This document shows positions 10,370 through 24,300 of a stretch of DNA of 64,000 nt, one piece after another. The DNA is taken from the NCBI RefSeq assembly GCF_048569485.1, contig NC_134359.1, positions 152,990,726-153,054,725 of the forward strand. The letters are read 5' to 3'. The stretch comes from Anomaloglossus baeobatrachus. Its lineage: Eukaryota; Chordata; Amphibia; Anura; Aromobatidae. The position numbers and the translations under genes are program-made. The notes under the pieces were generated by a model. The model was given only the letters and a program-made list of their open reading frames with translations. It made no database searches and was not told the origin of the DNA. Each line of letters starts with the position of its first letter. Within the stretch, counting starts at the first letter, position 1.

Positions 10370-13300
10370 AGATGAGGGGGGTGAAAGCAGGAGATGAGGG
10401 GGGTGATAACAGGAGATGAGGGGGGTGATAACCGGAGATGAGGGGCGTGATAACAGGAGATGAGGGGGGTGAGAGCAGGAGATGAGGGGGGGCATAACAG
10501 GAGATGAGGGGGGGGATAACAGGAGATGAGGGGGGTGAGAGCAGGAGATGAGGGGGGTGATAACAGGAGATGAGGGGGGTGATAACCGGAGATGAGGGCG
10601 TGATAACCGGAGATGAGGGGGGGTGATAACCGGACATGAGGGGCGTGATAACAGGAGATGAGGGGGGTGATAGCAGGAGATGAGGGGGGTGAGAGCAGGA
10701 GATGAGGGGGGTGATAACAGGAGATGAAGGCGTGATAACCGGAGATGAGGGGGGTGATAACCAGAGATGAGGGCGTGATAACCGGAGATGAGGGGGGTGA
10801 TAACCGGAGATGAGGGGCGTGATAACAGGAGATGAGGGGGGTGATAGCAGGAGATGAGGGGGGTGAGAGCAGGAGATGAGGGGGGTGATAACAGGAGATG
10901 AGGGGAGTGATAGCAGGAGATGAGGGGGGTGATAGCAGGAGATGAGGGGGGTGATAACAGGAGATGAGGGGGGTGATAACAGGAGATGACGGGAGTGATA
11001 GCAGGAGATGAGGGGGGTGATAACAGGAGATGAGGGGGGTGATAACCGGAGATAAGGGCGTGATAACAGGAGATGAGGGGGGTGATAATCGGAGATGACG
11101 GGTATGATAGGAGATGAGGGGCGTAATAACAGGAGATGAGGGGCGTGATAACAGGAGATGAGGGCGTGATAACAGGAGATGAGTGGGGTGATAACAGGAG
11201 ATGAGGGGGGTGATAACAGGAGATGAGGGGGGTGATAACAGGAGATGAGGGGGGTGATAACCGGAGATGACGGGTGTGATAGGAGATGAGGGGCGTAATA
11301 ACAGGAGATGAGGGGCGTGATAACAGGAGATGAGGGCGTGATAACAGGAGATGAGGGGGGTGATAACAGGAGATGAGGAGGGTGATTACAGGAGATGAGG
11401 GGGGTGATAACAGGAGATGAGGGGGGTGATAGCAGGAGATGAGGGGGGTGATAACCAGGGCTGTGGAGTCGGAGTCGGAGTCGTGGAGTCGGAGTCGGAG
11501 TCGGAGCTCATTTTGGTGGAGTCGGAGTCGGAGTCGGAGTCGGTATAAAATGCACCGACTCCGACTCCTAAAATATATAATAAATTGGGGACAGGAGTGC
11601 AATGCAGAATGTGCTGAATATTTTACTAAATAACAACATTTAGTATAATGCTTATATTTAAGTGAAAAATTTATTGTAGTACAATGTGAACATCAGACAT
11701 TTAATTGTTTTTATGATACAATAATCAAGATATTTGGATAGAACATAAAATATTTATTGGAATACAACTTTAGAACACAAAAAAACTAATAAATTGTAAA
11801 TATGTAATATATATAATATATATATATATACACAGTGTATATACACACACACAAGATATATATGTAATCTACTGTATATTACATAGTGTATTACATATTT
11901 ACAATTTATTACAGTTTTTTGTGTTCTAAAGTTGTATTCCAATAAATATATTTTATGTTCTATCCAAATATCTTGATTATTGTATCATAAAAATTATTAA
12001 ATGTCTGATGTTCACATACACATATTCATGTACTACAATAAATTTTTCACCTAACTATAAGCAATATATGTAGGAGCCGGAGTCGGAGCCGGAGTCGGAG
12101 TCGGAGCCGGAGTCGGAGTCGGTGCAAGAGAATTTGACAAGTCGGAGTCGGAGTCGGAGTCGAAGGTTTGGCTTACCGACTCCACAGCCCTGGTGATAAC
12201 AGGAGATGAGGGGGGTGAGAGCAGGAGATGAGGGGGGTGAGAGCAGGAGATGAGGGGGGTGAGAGCAGGAGATGAGGGGGGTGATAGCAGGAGATGAGGG
12301 GGGGTGATAGCAGGAGATGAGGGGGGTGATAACAGGAGATGAGGGGGGGGGTGATAACCGGAGATGAGGGCGTGATAACAGGAGATGAGGGCGTGATAAC
12401 AGGAGATGAGGGGCGTGATAACAGGAGATGAGGGCGTGATAACAGGAGATGAGGGGGGTGATAACAGGAGATGAGGGGGGGTGAGAGCAGGAGATGAGGG
12501 GGGTGAGAGCAGGAGATGAGGGGCGTGATAACAGGAGATGAGGGGCGTGATAACAGGAGATGAGGGGCGTGATAACAGGAGATGAGGGGGGTGATAACAG
12601 GAGATGAGGGGGGTGATTACAGGAGATGAGGGGGGTGATAACAGGAGATGAGGGGGGTGAGAGCAGGAGATGAGGGGGGTGAGAGCAGGAGATGAGGGGG
12701 GTGAGAGCAGGAGATGAGGGGGGTGATAGCAGGAGATGAGGGGGGTGATAACAGGAGATGAGGGGGGGTGATAACCGGAGATGAGGGCGTGATAACAGGA
12801 GATGAGGGGCGTGATAACAGGAGATGAGGGGCGTGATAACAGGAGATGAGGGGCGTGATAACCGGAGATGAGGGCGTGATAACAGGAGATGAGGGGCGGT
12901 GATAACAGGAGATGAGGGCGTGATAACAGGAGATGAGGGGGGTGATAACAGGAGATGAGGGGGGTGAGAGCAGGAGATGAGGGGGGGTGAGAGCAGGAGA
13001 TGAGGGGCGTGATAACAGGAGATGAGGGGCGTGATAACAGGAGATGAGGGGCGTGATAACAGGAGATGAGGGGGGTGATAACAGGAGATGAGGGGGGTGA
13101 TAACAGGAGATGAGGGGGGTGATAACAGGAGATGAGGGGGGTGATAGCAGGAGATGAGGGGGGTGATAGCAGGAGATGAGGGGCGTGATAACAGGAGATG
13201 AGGGGCGTGATAACAGGAGATGAGGGCGTGATAACAGGAGATGAGGGGGGTGATAACAGGAGATGAGGGGGGTGAGAGCAGGAGATGAGGGGGGGTGAGA

Positions 13301-16300
13301 GCAGGAGATGAGGGGCGTGATAACAGGAGATGAGGGGCGTGATAACAGGAGATGAGGGGCGTGATAACAGGAGATGAGGGCGTGATAACCGGAGATGAGG
13401 GGGGTGATAACCGGAGATGAGGGGGCGTGATAACAGGAGATCGGGGGGCGTGATAACAGGAGATGAGGGGGTGATAGCAGGAGACGAGGGGGGTGATAAC
13501 AGATGAGGGGCGTGATAGCAGGAGATGAGGGGCGTGATAACAGGAGATGAGGGGGTGATAGCAGGAGATGAGGGGGGGTGAGAGCAGGAGATGAGGGGGG
13601 TGAGAGCAGGAGATGAGGGGGGTGATAACAGGAGATGAGGGGAGTGATAGCAGGAGATAAGGGAGGTGATAGCAGGAGATGAGGGGGGTGATAACAGGCG
13701 ATGAGGGGGGTGATAACAGGAGATGACGGGAGTGATAGCAGGAGATGAGGGGGGGTGATAACAGGAGATGAGGGGGGTGATAACCGGAGATAAGGGCGTG
13801 ATAACAGGAGATGAGGGGGGTGATAACCGGAGATGACGGGTGTGATAGGAGATGAGGGGCGTAATAACAGGAGATGAGGGGCGTGATAACAGGAGATGAG
13901 GGCGTGATAACAGCAGATGAGGGGGGTGATAACAGGAGATGAGGGGGGTGATAACAGGAGATGAGGGGGGGTGATAACAGGAGATGAGGGGGGGTGATAA
14001 CAGGAGATGAGGGGGGTGATTACAGGAGATGAGGGGGGTGATAACAGGAGATGAGGGGGGTGAGAGCAGAGATGAGGGGGGGGATAACAGGAGATGAGGG
14101 GGGGGATAACAGGAGATGAGGGGGGTGAGAGCAGGAGATGAGGGGGGTGATAACAGGAGATGAGGGGGGGGATAACAGGAGATGAGGGGGGTGAGAGCAG
14201 GAGATGAGGGGGGTGATAACAGGAGATGAGGGGGGTGATAACCGGAGATGAGGGCGTGATAACCGGAGATGAGGGGGGTGATAACCGGAGATGAGGGGCG
14301 TGATAACAGGAGATGAGGGGGGTGATAACCGGAGATGACGGGTGTGATAGGAGATGAGGGGCGTAATAACAGGAGATGAGGGGCGTGATAACAGGAGATG
14401 AGGGGGGTGATAACAGGAGATGAGGGGGGTGATTACAGGAGATGAAGGGGGTGATAACAGGAGATGAGGGGGGTGATAGCAGGAGATGAGGGGGGTGATA
14501 ACAGGAGATGAGGGGGGTGATAACAGGAGATGAGGGGGGTGATAACAGGAGATGAGGGGGGTGAGAGCAGGAGATGAGGGGGGTGAGAGCAGGAGATGAG
14601 GGGGGTGAGAGCAGGAGATGAGGGGGGTGATAGCAGGAGATGAGGGGGATGATAGCAGGAGATGAGGGGGATGATAACAGGAGATGAGGGGGGGTGATAA
14701 CCGGAGATGAGGGCGTGATAACAGGAGATGAGGGGCGTGATAACAGGAGATGAGGGGCGTGATAACAGGAGATGAGGGGCGTGATAACAGGAGATGAGGG
14801 TGTGATAACAGGAGATGAGGGGGGTGATAACAGGAGATGAGGGGGGTGAGAGCAGGAGATGAGGGGGGTGATAACAGGAGATGAGGGGGGTGAGAGCAGG
14901 AGATGAGGGGGGTGATATTAGGAGATGAGGGGGGTGATAACAGGAGATGAGGGGGGGTGAGAGCAGGAGATGAGGGGGGGGTGATAACAGGAGATGAGGG
15001 GGGTGATAACAGGAGATGAGGGGGGTGAGAGCAGGAGATGAGGGGGGTGAGAGCAGGAGATGAGGGCGTGATAACAGGAGATGAAGGGGGGGGGTGATAA
15101 CAGGAGATGAGGGGGGTGAGAGCAGGAGATGAGGGGGGTGATAACAGGAGATGAGGGGGGTGATAACAGGAGATGAAGGGGGTGAGAGCAGGAGATGAGG
15201 GGGGTGATAACAGGAGATGAGGGGGGTGATAACAGGAGATGAGGGGGGTGATAACAGGAGATGAGGGGGGTGAGAGCAGGAGATGAGGGGGGTGAGAGCA
15301 GGAGATGAGGGGGGTGAGAGCAGGAGATGAGGGGGGTGATAACAGGAGATGAGGGGGGGGATAACAGGAGATGAGGGGGGTGAGAGCAGGAGATGAGGGG
15401 GGTGATAACAGGAGATGAGGGGGGGTGATAACCGGAGATGAGGGCGTGATAACCGGAGATGAGGGGGGTGATAACAGGAGATGAGGGGGGTGATTACAGG
15501 AGATGAGGGGCGTGATAACAGGAGATCGGGGGCGTGATAACAGGAGACGAGGGGGGTGATAACAGATGAGGGGCGTGATAGCAGGAGATGAGGGGGGTGA
15601 TAACAGGAGATGAGGGGGGTGATAACAGGAGATGAGGGGGGTGATAGCAGGAGATGAGGGGGGTGATAGCAGGAGATGAGGGGGGTGATAACAGGAGATG
15701 AGGGGGGGTGATAACAGGAGATGAGGGGGGTGAGAGCAGGAGATGAGGGGGGTGAGAGCAGGAGATGAGGGGGGTGATAGCAGGAGATGAGGGGGGTGAT
15801 AGCAGGAGATGAGGGGGGTGATAACAGGAGATGAGGGGGGGTGATAACCGGAGATGAGGGCGTGATAACAGGAGATGAGGGGCGTGATAACAGGAGATGA
15901 GGGGCGTGATAACAGGAGATGAGGGGCGTGATAACAGGAGATGAGGGTGTGATAACAGGAGATGAGGGGGGTGATAACATGAGATGAGGGGGGTGAGAGC
16001 AGGAGATGAGGGGGGTGATAACAGGAGATGAGGGGGGTGATAACAGGAGATGAGGGGGGTGAGAGCAGGAGATGAGGGGGGTGATATTAGGAGATGAGGG
16101 GAGTGATAACAGGAGATGAGGGGGGTGAGAGCAGGAGATGAGGGGGGGTGATAACAGGAGATGAGGGGGTGATAACAGGAGATGAGGGGGGTGAGAGCAG
16201 GAGATGAGGGGGGTGAGAGCAGGAGATGAGGGGGGGTGATAACAGGAGATGAGGGGGTGATAACAGGAGATGAGGGGGGTGAGAGCAGGAGATGAGGGGG

Positions 16301-19300
16301 GTGATAACAGGAGATGAGGGGGGGTGATAACAGGAGATGAGGGGGTGATAACAGGAGATGAGGGGGGTGAGAGCAGGAGATGAGGGGGGTGATAACAGGA
16401 GATGAGGGGGGTGATAACAGGAGATGAGGGGGGTGATAACAGATGAGGGGGGTGAGAGCAGGAGATGAGGGGGGTGATAACAGGAGATGAGGGGGGTGAG
16501 AGCAGGAGATGAGGGGGGTGATAACAGGAGATGAGGGGGGTGATAACAGGAGATGAGGGGGGTGAGAGCAGGAGATGAGGGGGGTGAGAGCAGGAGATGA
16601 GGGCGTGATAACAGGAGATGAAGGGGGGTGATAACAGGAGATGAGGGGGGTGAGAGCAGGAGATGAGGGGGGTGATAACAGGAGATGAGGGGGGTGATAA
16701 CAGGAGATGAAGGGGGTGATAACAGGAGATGAGGGGGGTGATAACAGGAGATGAAGGGGGTGATAACAGGAGATGAGGGGGGTGAGAGCAGGAGATGAGG
16801 GGCGTGATAACAGGAGATGAGGGGGGTGATAACAGGAGATGAAGGGGTTGATAACAGGAGATGAAGGGGGTGATAACAGGAGATGAAGGGGGTGATAACA
16901 GGAGATGAGGGGCGTGATAACAGGAGATGAAGGGGGTGAGAGCAGGAGATGAGGGGGGTGATAACAGGAGATGAGGGGGGTGATAACAGGAGATGAAGGG
17001 GGTGATAACAGGAGATGAGGGGGGTGAGAGCAGGAGATGAGGGGCGTGATAACAGGAGATGAGGGGGGTGATAACAGGAGATGAAGGGGTTGATAACAGG
17101 AGATGAAGGGGGTGATAACAGGAGATGAAGGGGGTGATAACATGAGATGAGGGGCGTGATAACAGGAGATGAGGGGCGTGATAACAGGAGATGAGGGGGG
17201 TGATAACAGGAGATGAGGGGGGTGATAACAGGAGATGAGGGGCGTGATAGCAGGAGATGAGGGGCGTGATAACAGGAGATGAGGGGGGTGATAGCAGGAG
17301 ATGAGGGGGGTGAGAGCAGGAGATGAGGGGGGTGAGAGCAGGAGATGAGGGGGGTGATAACAGGAGATGAGGGGAGTGATAGCAGGAGATGAGGGGGGTG
17401 ATAGCAGGAGATGAGGGGGGTGATAACAGGAGATGAGGGGGGTGATAACAGGAGATGACGGGAGTGATAGCAGGAGATGAGGGGGGTGATAACAGGAGAT
17501 GAGGGGGGTGATAACCGGAGATAAGGGCGTGATAACAGGAGATGAGGGGGGTGATAATCGGAGATGACGGGTATGATAGGAGATGAGGGGCGTAATAACA
17601 GGAGATGAGGGGCGTGATAACAGGAGATGAGGGCGTGATAACAGGAGATGAGGGGGGTGATAACAGGAGATGAGGGGGGTGATAACAGGAGATGAGGGGG
17701 GTGATAACCGGAGATGAGGGGGGTGATAGGAGATGAGGGGCGTAATAACAGGAGATGAGGGGCGTGATAACAGGAGATGAGGGGCGTGATAACAGGAGAT
17801 GAGGGCGTGATAACAGGAGATGAGGGGGGTGATAACAGGAGATGAGGGGGGTGATTACAGGAGATGAGGGGGGTGATTACAGGAGATGAGGGGGGGTGAT
17901 TACAGGAGATGAGGGGGGTGATAACAGGAGATGAGGGGGGTGATAGCAGGAGATGAGGGGGGTGATAACAGGAGATGAGGGGGGTGAGAGCAGGAGATGA
18001 GGGGGGTGATAACAGGAGATGAGGGGGGTGATAACAGGAGATGAGGGGGGTGATAACAGGAGATGAGGGGGGTGAGAGCAGGAGATGAGGGGGGTGATAA
18101 CAGGAGATGAGGGGGTGAGAGCAGGAGATGAGGGGGGTGAGAGCAGGAGATGAGGGGGGTGATAGCAGGCGATGAGGGGGGTGATAGCAGGAGATGAGGG
18201 GGGTGAGAGCAGGAGATGAGGGGGGTGATAGCAGGAGATGAGGGGGGGGTGATAACCGGAGATGAGGGGGGTGATAACAGGAGATGAGGGGGGTGAGAGC
18301 AGGAGATGAGGGGCGTGATAACAGGAGATGAGGGGGGTGATAACAGGAGATGAGGGGGGTGATTACAGGAGATGAGGGGGGTGATAACAGGAGATGAGGG
18401 GGGTGAGAGCAGGAGATGAGGGCGTGATAACAGGAGATGAGGGGGGTGATAACAGGAGATGAGGGGGGTGATTACAGGAGATGAGGGGGGTGATTACAGG
18501 AGATGAGGGGGGTGATTACAGGAGATGAGGGGGGTGATAACAGGAGATGAGGGGGGTGATAGCAGGAGATGAGGGGGGTGATAACAGGAGATGAGGGGGG
18601 TGAGAGCAGGAGATGAGGGGGGTGATAACAGGAGATGAGGGGGGTGATAACAGGAGATGAGGGGGTGATAACAGGAGATGAGGGGGGTGATAACAGGAGA
18701 TGAGGGGGGTGATTACAGGAGATGAGGGGGGTGATTACAGGAGATGAGGGGGGTGATTACAGGAGATGAGGGGGGTGATAACAGGAGATGAGGGGGGTGA
18801 TAGCAGGAGATGAGGGGGGTGATAACAGGAGATGAGGGGGGTGAGAGCAGGAGATGAGGGGGGTGATAACAGGAGATGAGGGGGGTGATAACAGGAGATG
18901 AGGGGGGTGATAACAGGAGATGAGGGGGGTGAGAGCAGGAGATGAGGGGGGTGATAACAGGAGATGAGGGGGTGAGAGCAGGAGATGAGGGGGGTGAGAG
19001 CAGGAGATGAGGGGGGTGATAGCAGGCGATGAGGGGGGTGATAACAGGAGATGAGGGGGGTGAGAGCAGGAGATGAGGGGGGTGATAGCAGGAGATGAGG
19101 GGGGGGTGATAACCGGAGATGAGGGGGGTGATAACAGGAGATGAGGGGGGTGAGAGCAGGAGATGAGGGGGGTGATAGCAGGAGATGAGGGGGGGGTGAT
19201 AACCGGAGATGAGGGGGGTGATAACAGGAGATGAGGTGGGTGATAGCAGGAGATGAGGGGGGTGAGAGCAGGAGATGAGGGGAGTGATAACAGGAGATGA

Positions 19301-21320
19301 GGGGCGTGATAACAGGAGATGAGGGGCGTGAGAGCAGGAGATGAGGGGGGTGATAACAGGAGATGAGGGGGGTGATAACAGGAGATGAGGTGGGTGAGAG
19401 CAGGAGATGAGGGGGGTGAGAGCAGGAGATGAGGGGGGTGATAACAGGAGATGAGGTGGGTGAGAGCAGGAGATGAGGGGGGTGAGAGCAGGAGATGACG
19501 GGAGTGATAGCAGGAGATGAGGGGCGTGATAACAGGAGATGAGGGGCGTGATAACAGGAGATGAGGGGGGTGATAGCAGGAGATGAGGGGGGGGTGATAA
19601 CCGGAGATGAGGGGGGTGATAACAGGAGATGAGGGGGGTGAGAGCAGGAGATGAGGGGCGTGATAACAGGAGATGAGGGGGGTGAGAGCAGGAGATGAGG
19701 GCGTGATAACAGGAGATGAGGGGGGTGATAACAGGAGATGAGGGGGGTGATTACAGGAGATGAGGGGGGTGATTACAGGAGATGAGGGGGGTGATTACAG
19801 GAGATGAGGGGGGTGATAACAGGAGATGAGGGGGGTGATAGCAGGAGATGAGGGGGGTGATAACAGGAGATGAGGGGGGTGAGAGCAGGAGATGAGGGGG
19901 GTGATAACAGGAGATGAGGGGGGTGATAACAGGAGATGAGGGGGTGATAACAGGAGATGAGGGGGGTGATAACAGGAGATGAGGGGGGTGATTACAGGAG
20001 ATGAGGGGGGTGATTACAGGAGATGAGGGGGGTGATTACAGGAGATGAGGGGGGTGATAACAGGAGATGAGGGGGGTGATAGCAGGAGATGAGGGGGGTG
20101 ATAACAGGAGATGAGGGGGGTGAGAGCAGGAGATGAGGGGGGTGATAACAGGAGATGAGGGGGGGTGATAACAGGAGATGAGGGGGGTGATAACAGGAGA
20201 TGAGGGGGGTGATAACAGGAGATGAGGGGGTGAGAGCAGGAGATGAGGGGGGGTGAGAGCAGGAGATGAGGGGGGTGATAGCAGGCGATGAGGGGGGTGA
20301 TAACAGGAGATGAGGGGGGTGAGAGCAGGAGATGAGGGGGGTGATAGCAGGAGATGAGGGGGGGGTGATAACCGGAGATGAGGGGGGTGATAACAGGAGA
20401 TGAGGGGGGTGAGAGCAGGAGATGAGGGGGGTGATAGCAGGAGATGAGGGGGGGGGGTGATAACCGGAGATGAGGGGGGTGATAACAGGAGATGAGGTGG
20501 GTGATAGCAGGAGATGAGGGGGGGTGAGAGCAGGAGATGAGGGGCGTGATAACAGGAGATGAGGGGCGTGATAACAGGAGATGAGGGGCGTGAGAGCAGG
20601 AGATGAGGGGGGTGATAACAGGAGATGAGGGGGGTGATAACAGGAGATGAGGTGGGTGAGAGCAGGAGATGAGGGGGGTGAGAGCAGGAGATGAGGGGGG
20701 TGATAACAGGAGATGAGGGGGGGTGATAACAGGAGATGAGGTGGGTGAGAGCAGGAGATGAGGGGGGTGAGAGCAGGAGATGAGGGGGGTGATAACAGGA
20801 GATGAGGGGGGTGAGAGCAGGAGATGACGGGAGTGATAGCAGGAGATGAGGGGCGTGATAACAGGAGATGAGGGGCGTGATAACAGGAGATGAGGGGGGT
20901 GATAGCAGGAGATGAGGGGGGGGGTGATAACCGGAGATGAGGGGGGTGATAACAGGAGATGAGGGGGGTGAGAGCAGGAGATGAGGGGGGTGAGAGCAGG
21001 AGATGAGGGGGGTGAGAGCAGGAGATGAGGGCGGGGCGTGATAACAGGAGATGAGGGGCGTGATAACAGGAGATGAGGGGGGTGATAATCGGAGATGAGG
21101 GGGGTGATAACAGGAGATGAGGGGGGTGATAGCAGGAGATGAGGGATGTGATAACAGGAGATGAGGGGGGGTGAGAGCAGGAGATGAGGGGGGTGAGAGC
21201 AGGAGATGAGGGGGGTGATAGCAGGAGATGAGGGGGTGAGAGCAGGAGATGAGGGGGGTGATAGCAGGCGATGAGGGGGGTGATAGCAGGCGATGAGGGG
21301 GGTGATAGCAGGAGATGAGG
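10370..21320. repeat. Higher-order block 1 of the array (about 11 kb)
   Basis: The block contains the first hAT copy and a series of rare-unit markers (TAGGAGATGAGGGGCGTAAT near 11109, 11279, 13848, 14350, 17579, 17728). The same series appears in the same order in block 2, offset by 10,943 to about 11,020 bp. Small indels account for the drift. Left of about 10,370 the two copies stop matching. Confidence 0.75.
11456..12192. mobile_element. Non-autonomous hAT-like element inside the array, copy 1
   Basis: 737 bp with perfect 17-bp terminal inverted repeats CAGGGCTGTGGAGTCGG / CCGACTCCACAGCCCTG. It is flanked by the exact 8-bp target duplication GTGATAAC (11448-11455 and 12193-12200), which is part of the 22-bp unit. 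An 8-bp duplication and CAGGG...CCCTG ends are hAT traits. Both ends carry (GGAGTC)n subterminal hexamers. The interior is AT-rich and folds back on itself: about 11662-11815 is complementary to about 11875-12051. There is no transposase. Confidence 0.85.
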
Positions 21321-24300
21321 TGGGTGAAAGCAGGAGATGAGGGGGGTGATAACAGGAGATGAGGGGGGTGATAACCGGAGATGAGGGGCGTGATAACAGG
21401 AGATGAGGGGGGTGAGAGCAGGAGATGAGGGGGGGGATAACAGGAGATGAGGGGGGGGGATAACAGGAGATGAGGGGGGTGAGAGCAGGAGATGAGGGGG
21501 GTGATAACAGGAGATGAGGGGGGTGATAACCGGAGATGAGGGCGTGATAACCGGAGATGAGGGGGGTGATAACCGGACATGAGGGGCGTGATAACAGGAG
21601 ATGAGGGGGGTGATAGCAGGAGATGAGGGGGGTGAGAGCAGGAGATGAGGGGGGTGATAACAGGAGATGAAGGCGTGATAACCGGAGATGAGGGGGGTGA
21701 TAACCAGAGATGAGGGCGTGATAACCGGAGATGAGGGGGGTGATAACCGGAGATGAGGGGCGTGATAACAGGAGATGAGGGGGGTGATAGCAGGAGATGA
21801 GGGGGGTGAGAGCAGGAGATGAGGGGGGTGATAACAGGAGATGAGGGGAGTGATAGCAGGAGATGAGGGGGGTGATAGCAGGAGATGAGGGGGGTGATAA
21901 CAGGAGATGAGGGGGGTGATAACAGGAGATGACGGGAGTGATAGCAGGAGATGAGGGGGGTGATAACAGGAGATGAGGGGGGTGATAACCGGAGATAAGG
22001 GCGTGATAACAGGAGATGAGGGGGGTGATAATCGGAGATGACGGGTATGATAGGAGATGAGGGGCGTAATAACAGGAGATGAGGGGCGTGATAACAGGAG
22101 ATGAGGGCGTGATAACAGGAGATGAGTGGGGTGATAACAGGAGATGAGGGGGGTGATAACAGGAGATGAGGGGGGTGATAACAGGAGATGAGGGGGGTGA
22201 TAACCGGAGATGACGGGTGTGATAGGAGATGAGGGGCGTAATAACAGGAGATGAGGGGCGTGATAACAGGAGATGAGGGCGTGATAACAGGAGATGAGGG
22301 GGGTGATAACAGGAGATGAGGAGGGTGATTACAGGAGATGAGGGGGGTGATAACAGGAGATGAGGGGGGTGATAGCAGGAGATGAGGGGGGTGATAACCA
22401 GGGCTGTGGAGTCGGAGTCGGAGTCGTGGAGTCGGAGTCGGAGTCGGAGCTCATTTTGGTGGAGTCGGAGTCGGAGTCGGAGTCGGTATAAAATGCACCG
22501 ACTCCGACTCCTAAAATATATAATAAATTGGGGACAGGAGTGCAATGCAGAATGTGCTGAATATTTTACTAAATAACAACATTTAGTATAATGCTTATAT
22601 TTAAGTGAAAAATTTATTGTAGTACAATGTGAACATCAGACATTTAATTGTTTTTATGATACAATAATCAAGATATTTGGATAGAACATAAAATATTTAT
22701 TGGAATACAACTTTAGAACACAAAAAAACTAATAAATTGTAAATATGTAATATATATAATATATATATATATACACAGTGTATATACACACACACAAGAT
22801 ATATATGTAATCTACTGTATATTACATAGTGTATTACATATTTACAATTTATTACAGTTTTTTGTGTTCTAAAGTTGTATTCCAATAAATATATTTTATG
22901 TTCTATCCAAATATCTTGATTATTGTATCATAAAAATTATTAAATGTCTGATGTTCACATACACATATTCATGTACTACAATAAATTTTTCACCTAACTA
23001 TAAGCAATATATGTAGGAGCCGGAGTCGGAGCCGGAGTCGGAGTCGGAGCCGGAGTCGGAGTCGGTGCAAGAGAATTTGACGAGTCGGAGTCGGAGTCGG
23101 AGTCGAAGGTTTGGCTTACCGACTCCACAGCCCTGGTGATAACAGGAGATGAGGGGGGTGAGAGCAGGAGATGAGGGGGGTGAGAGCAGGAGATGAGGGG
23201 GGTGAGAGCAGGAGATGAGGGGGGTGATAGCAGGAGATGAGGGGGGTGATAGCAGGAGATGAGGGGGGTGATAACAGGAGATGAGGGGGGGGTGATAACC
23301 GGAGATGAGGGCGTGATAACAGGAGATGAGGGCGTGATAACAAGGAGATGAGGGGCGTGATAACAGGAGATGAGGGCGTGATAACAGGAGATGAGGGGGG
23401 TGATAACAGGAGATGAGGGGGGTGAGAGCAGGAGATGAGGGGGGTGAGAGCAGGAGATGAGGGGCGTGATAACAGGAGATGAGGGGCGTGATAACAGGAG
23501 ATGAGGGGCGTGATAACAGGAGATGAGGGGGGTGATAACAGGAGATGAGGGGGGTGATTACAGGAGATGAGGGGGGTGATAACAGGAGATGAGGGGGGTG
23601 AGAGCAGGAGATGAGGGGGGGTGAGAGCAGGAGATGAGGGGGGTGAGAGCAGGAGATGAGGGGGGTGATAACAGGAGATGAGGGGGGTGATAACAGGAGA
23701 TGAGGGGGGTGAGAGCAGGAGATGAGGGGGGTGAGAGCAGGAGATGAGGGGGGTGAGAGCAGGAGATGAGGGGGGTGATAGCAGGAGATGAGGGGGGTGA
23801 TAACAGGAGATGAGGGGGGGTGATAACCGGAGATGAGGGCGTGATAACAGGAGATGAGGGGCGTGATAACAGGAGATGAGGGGCGTGATAACAGGAGATG
23901 AGGGGCGTGATAACCGGAGATGAGGGCGTGATAACAGGAGATGAGGGGCGTGATAACAGGAGATGAGGGCGTGATAACAGGAGATGAGGGGGGTGAGAGC
24001 AGGAGATGAGGGGGGTGAGAGCAGGAGATGAGGGGCGTGATAACAGGAGATGAGGGGCGTGATAACAGGAGATGAGGGGCGTGATAACAGGAGATGAGGG
24101 GGGTGATAACAGGAGATGAGGGGGGTGATAACAGGAGATGAGGGGGGTGATAACAGGAGATGAGGGGGGTGATAGCAGGAGATGAGGGGGTGATAGCAGG
24201 AGATGAGGGGCGTGATAACAGGAGATGAGGGGCGTGATAACAGGAGATGAGGGCGTGATAACAGGAGATGAGGGGGGTGATAACAGGAGATGAGGGGGGT

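Noticed and set aside
11439-11633. Arg/Ser-rich frame resembling an SR-type protein (also at 22382-22576)
   Set aside because: It is the (GGAGTC)n subterminal repeat of the hAT element read in one frame.
8723-22545. Minus-strand open frames of 843 and 959 codons (and others up to 814 codons near 34651-37095) as long repeat proteins
   Set aside because: They are the translation of a 22-bp unit without stops, begin inside a hAT element or across an N gap, and have no domain or conserved non-repeat part.
22391-23143. Second hAT copy as an independent insertion
   Set aside because: Same target word, same flanking units and near identity over 737 bp fit duplication of the block far better.
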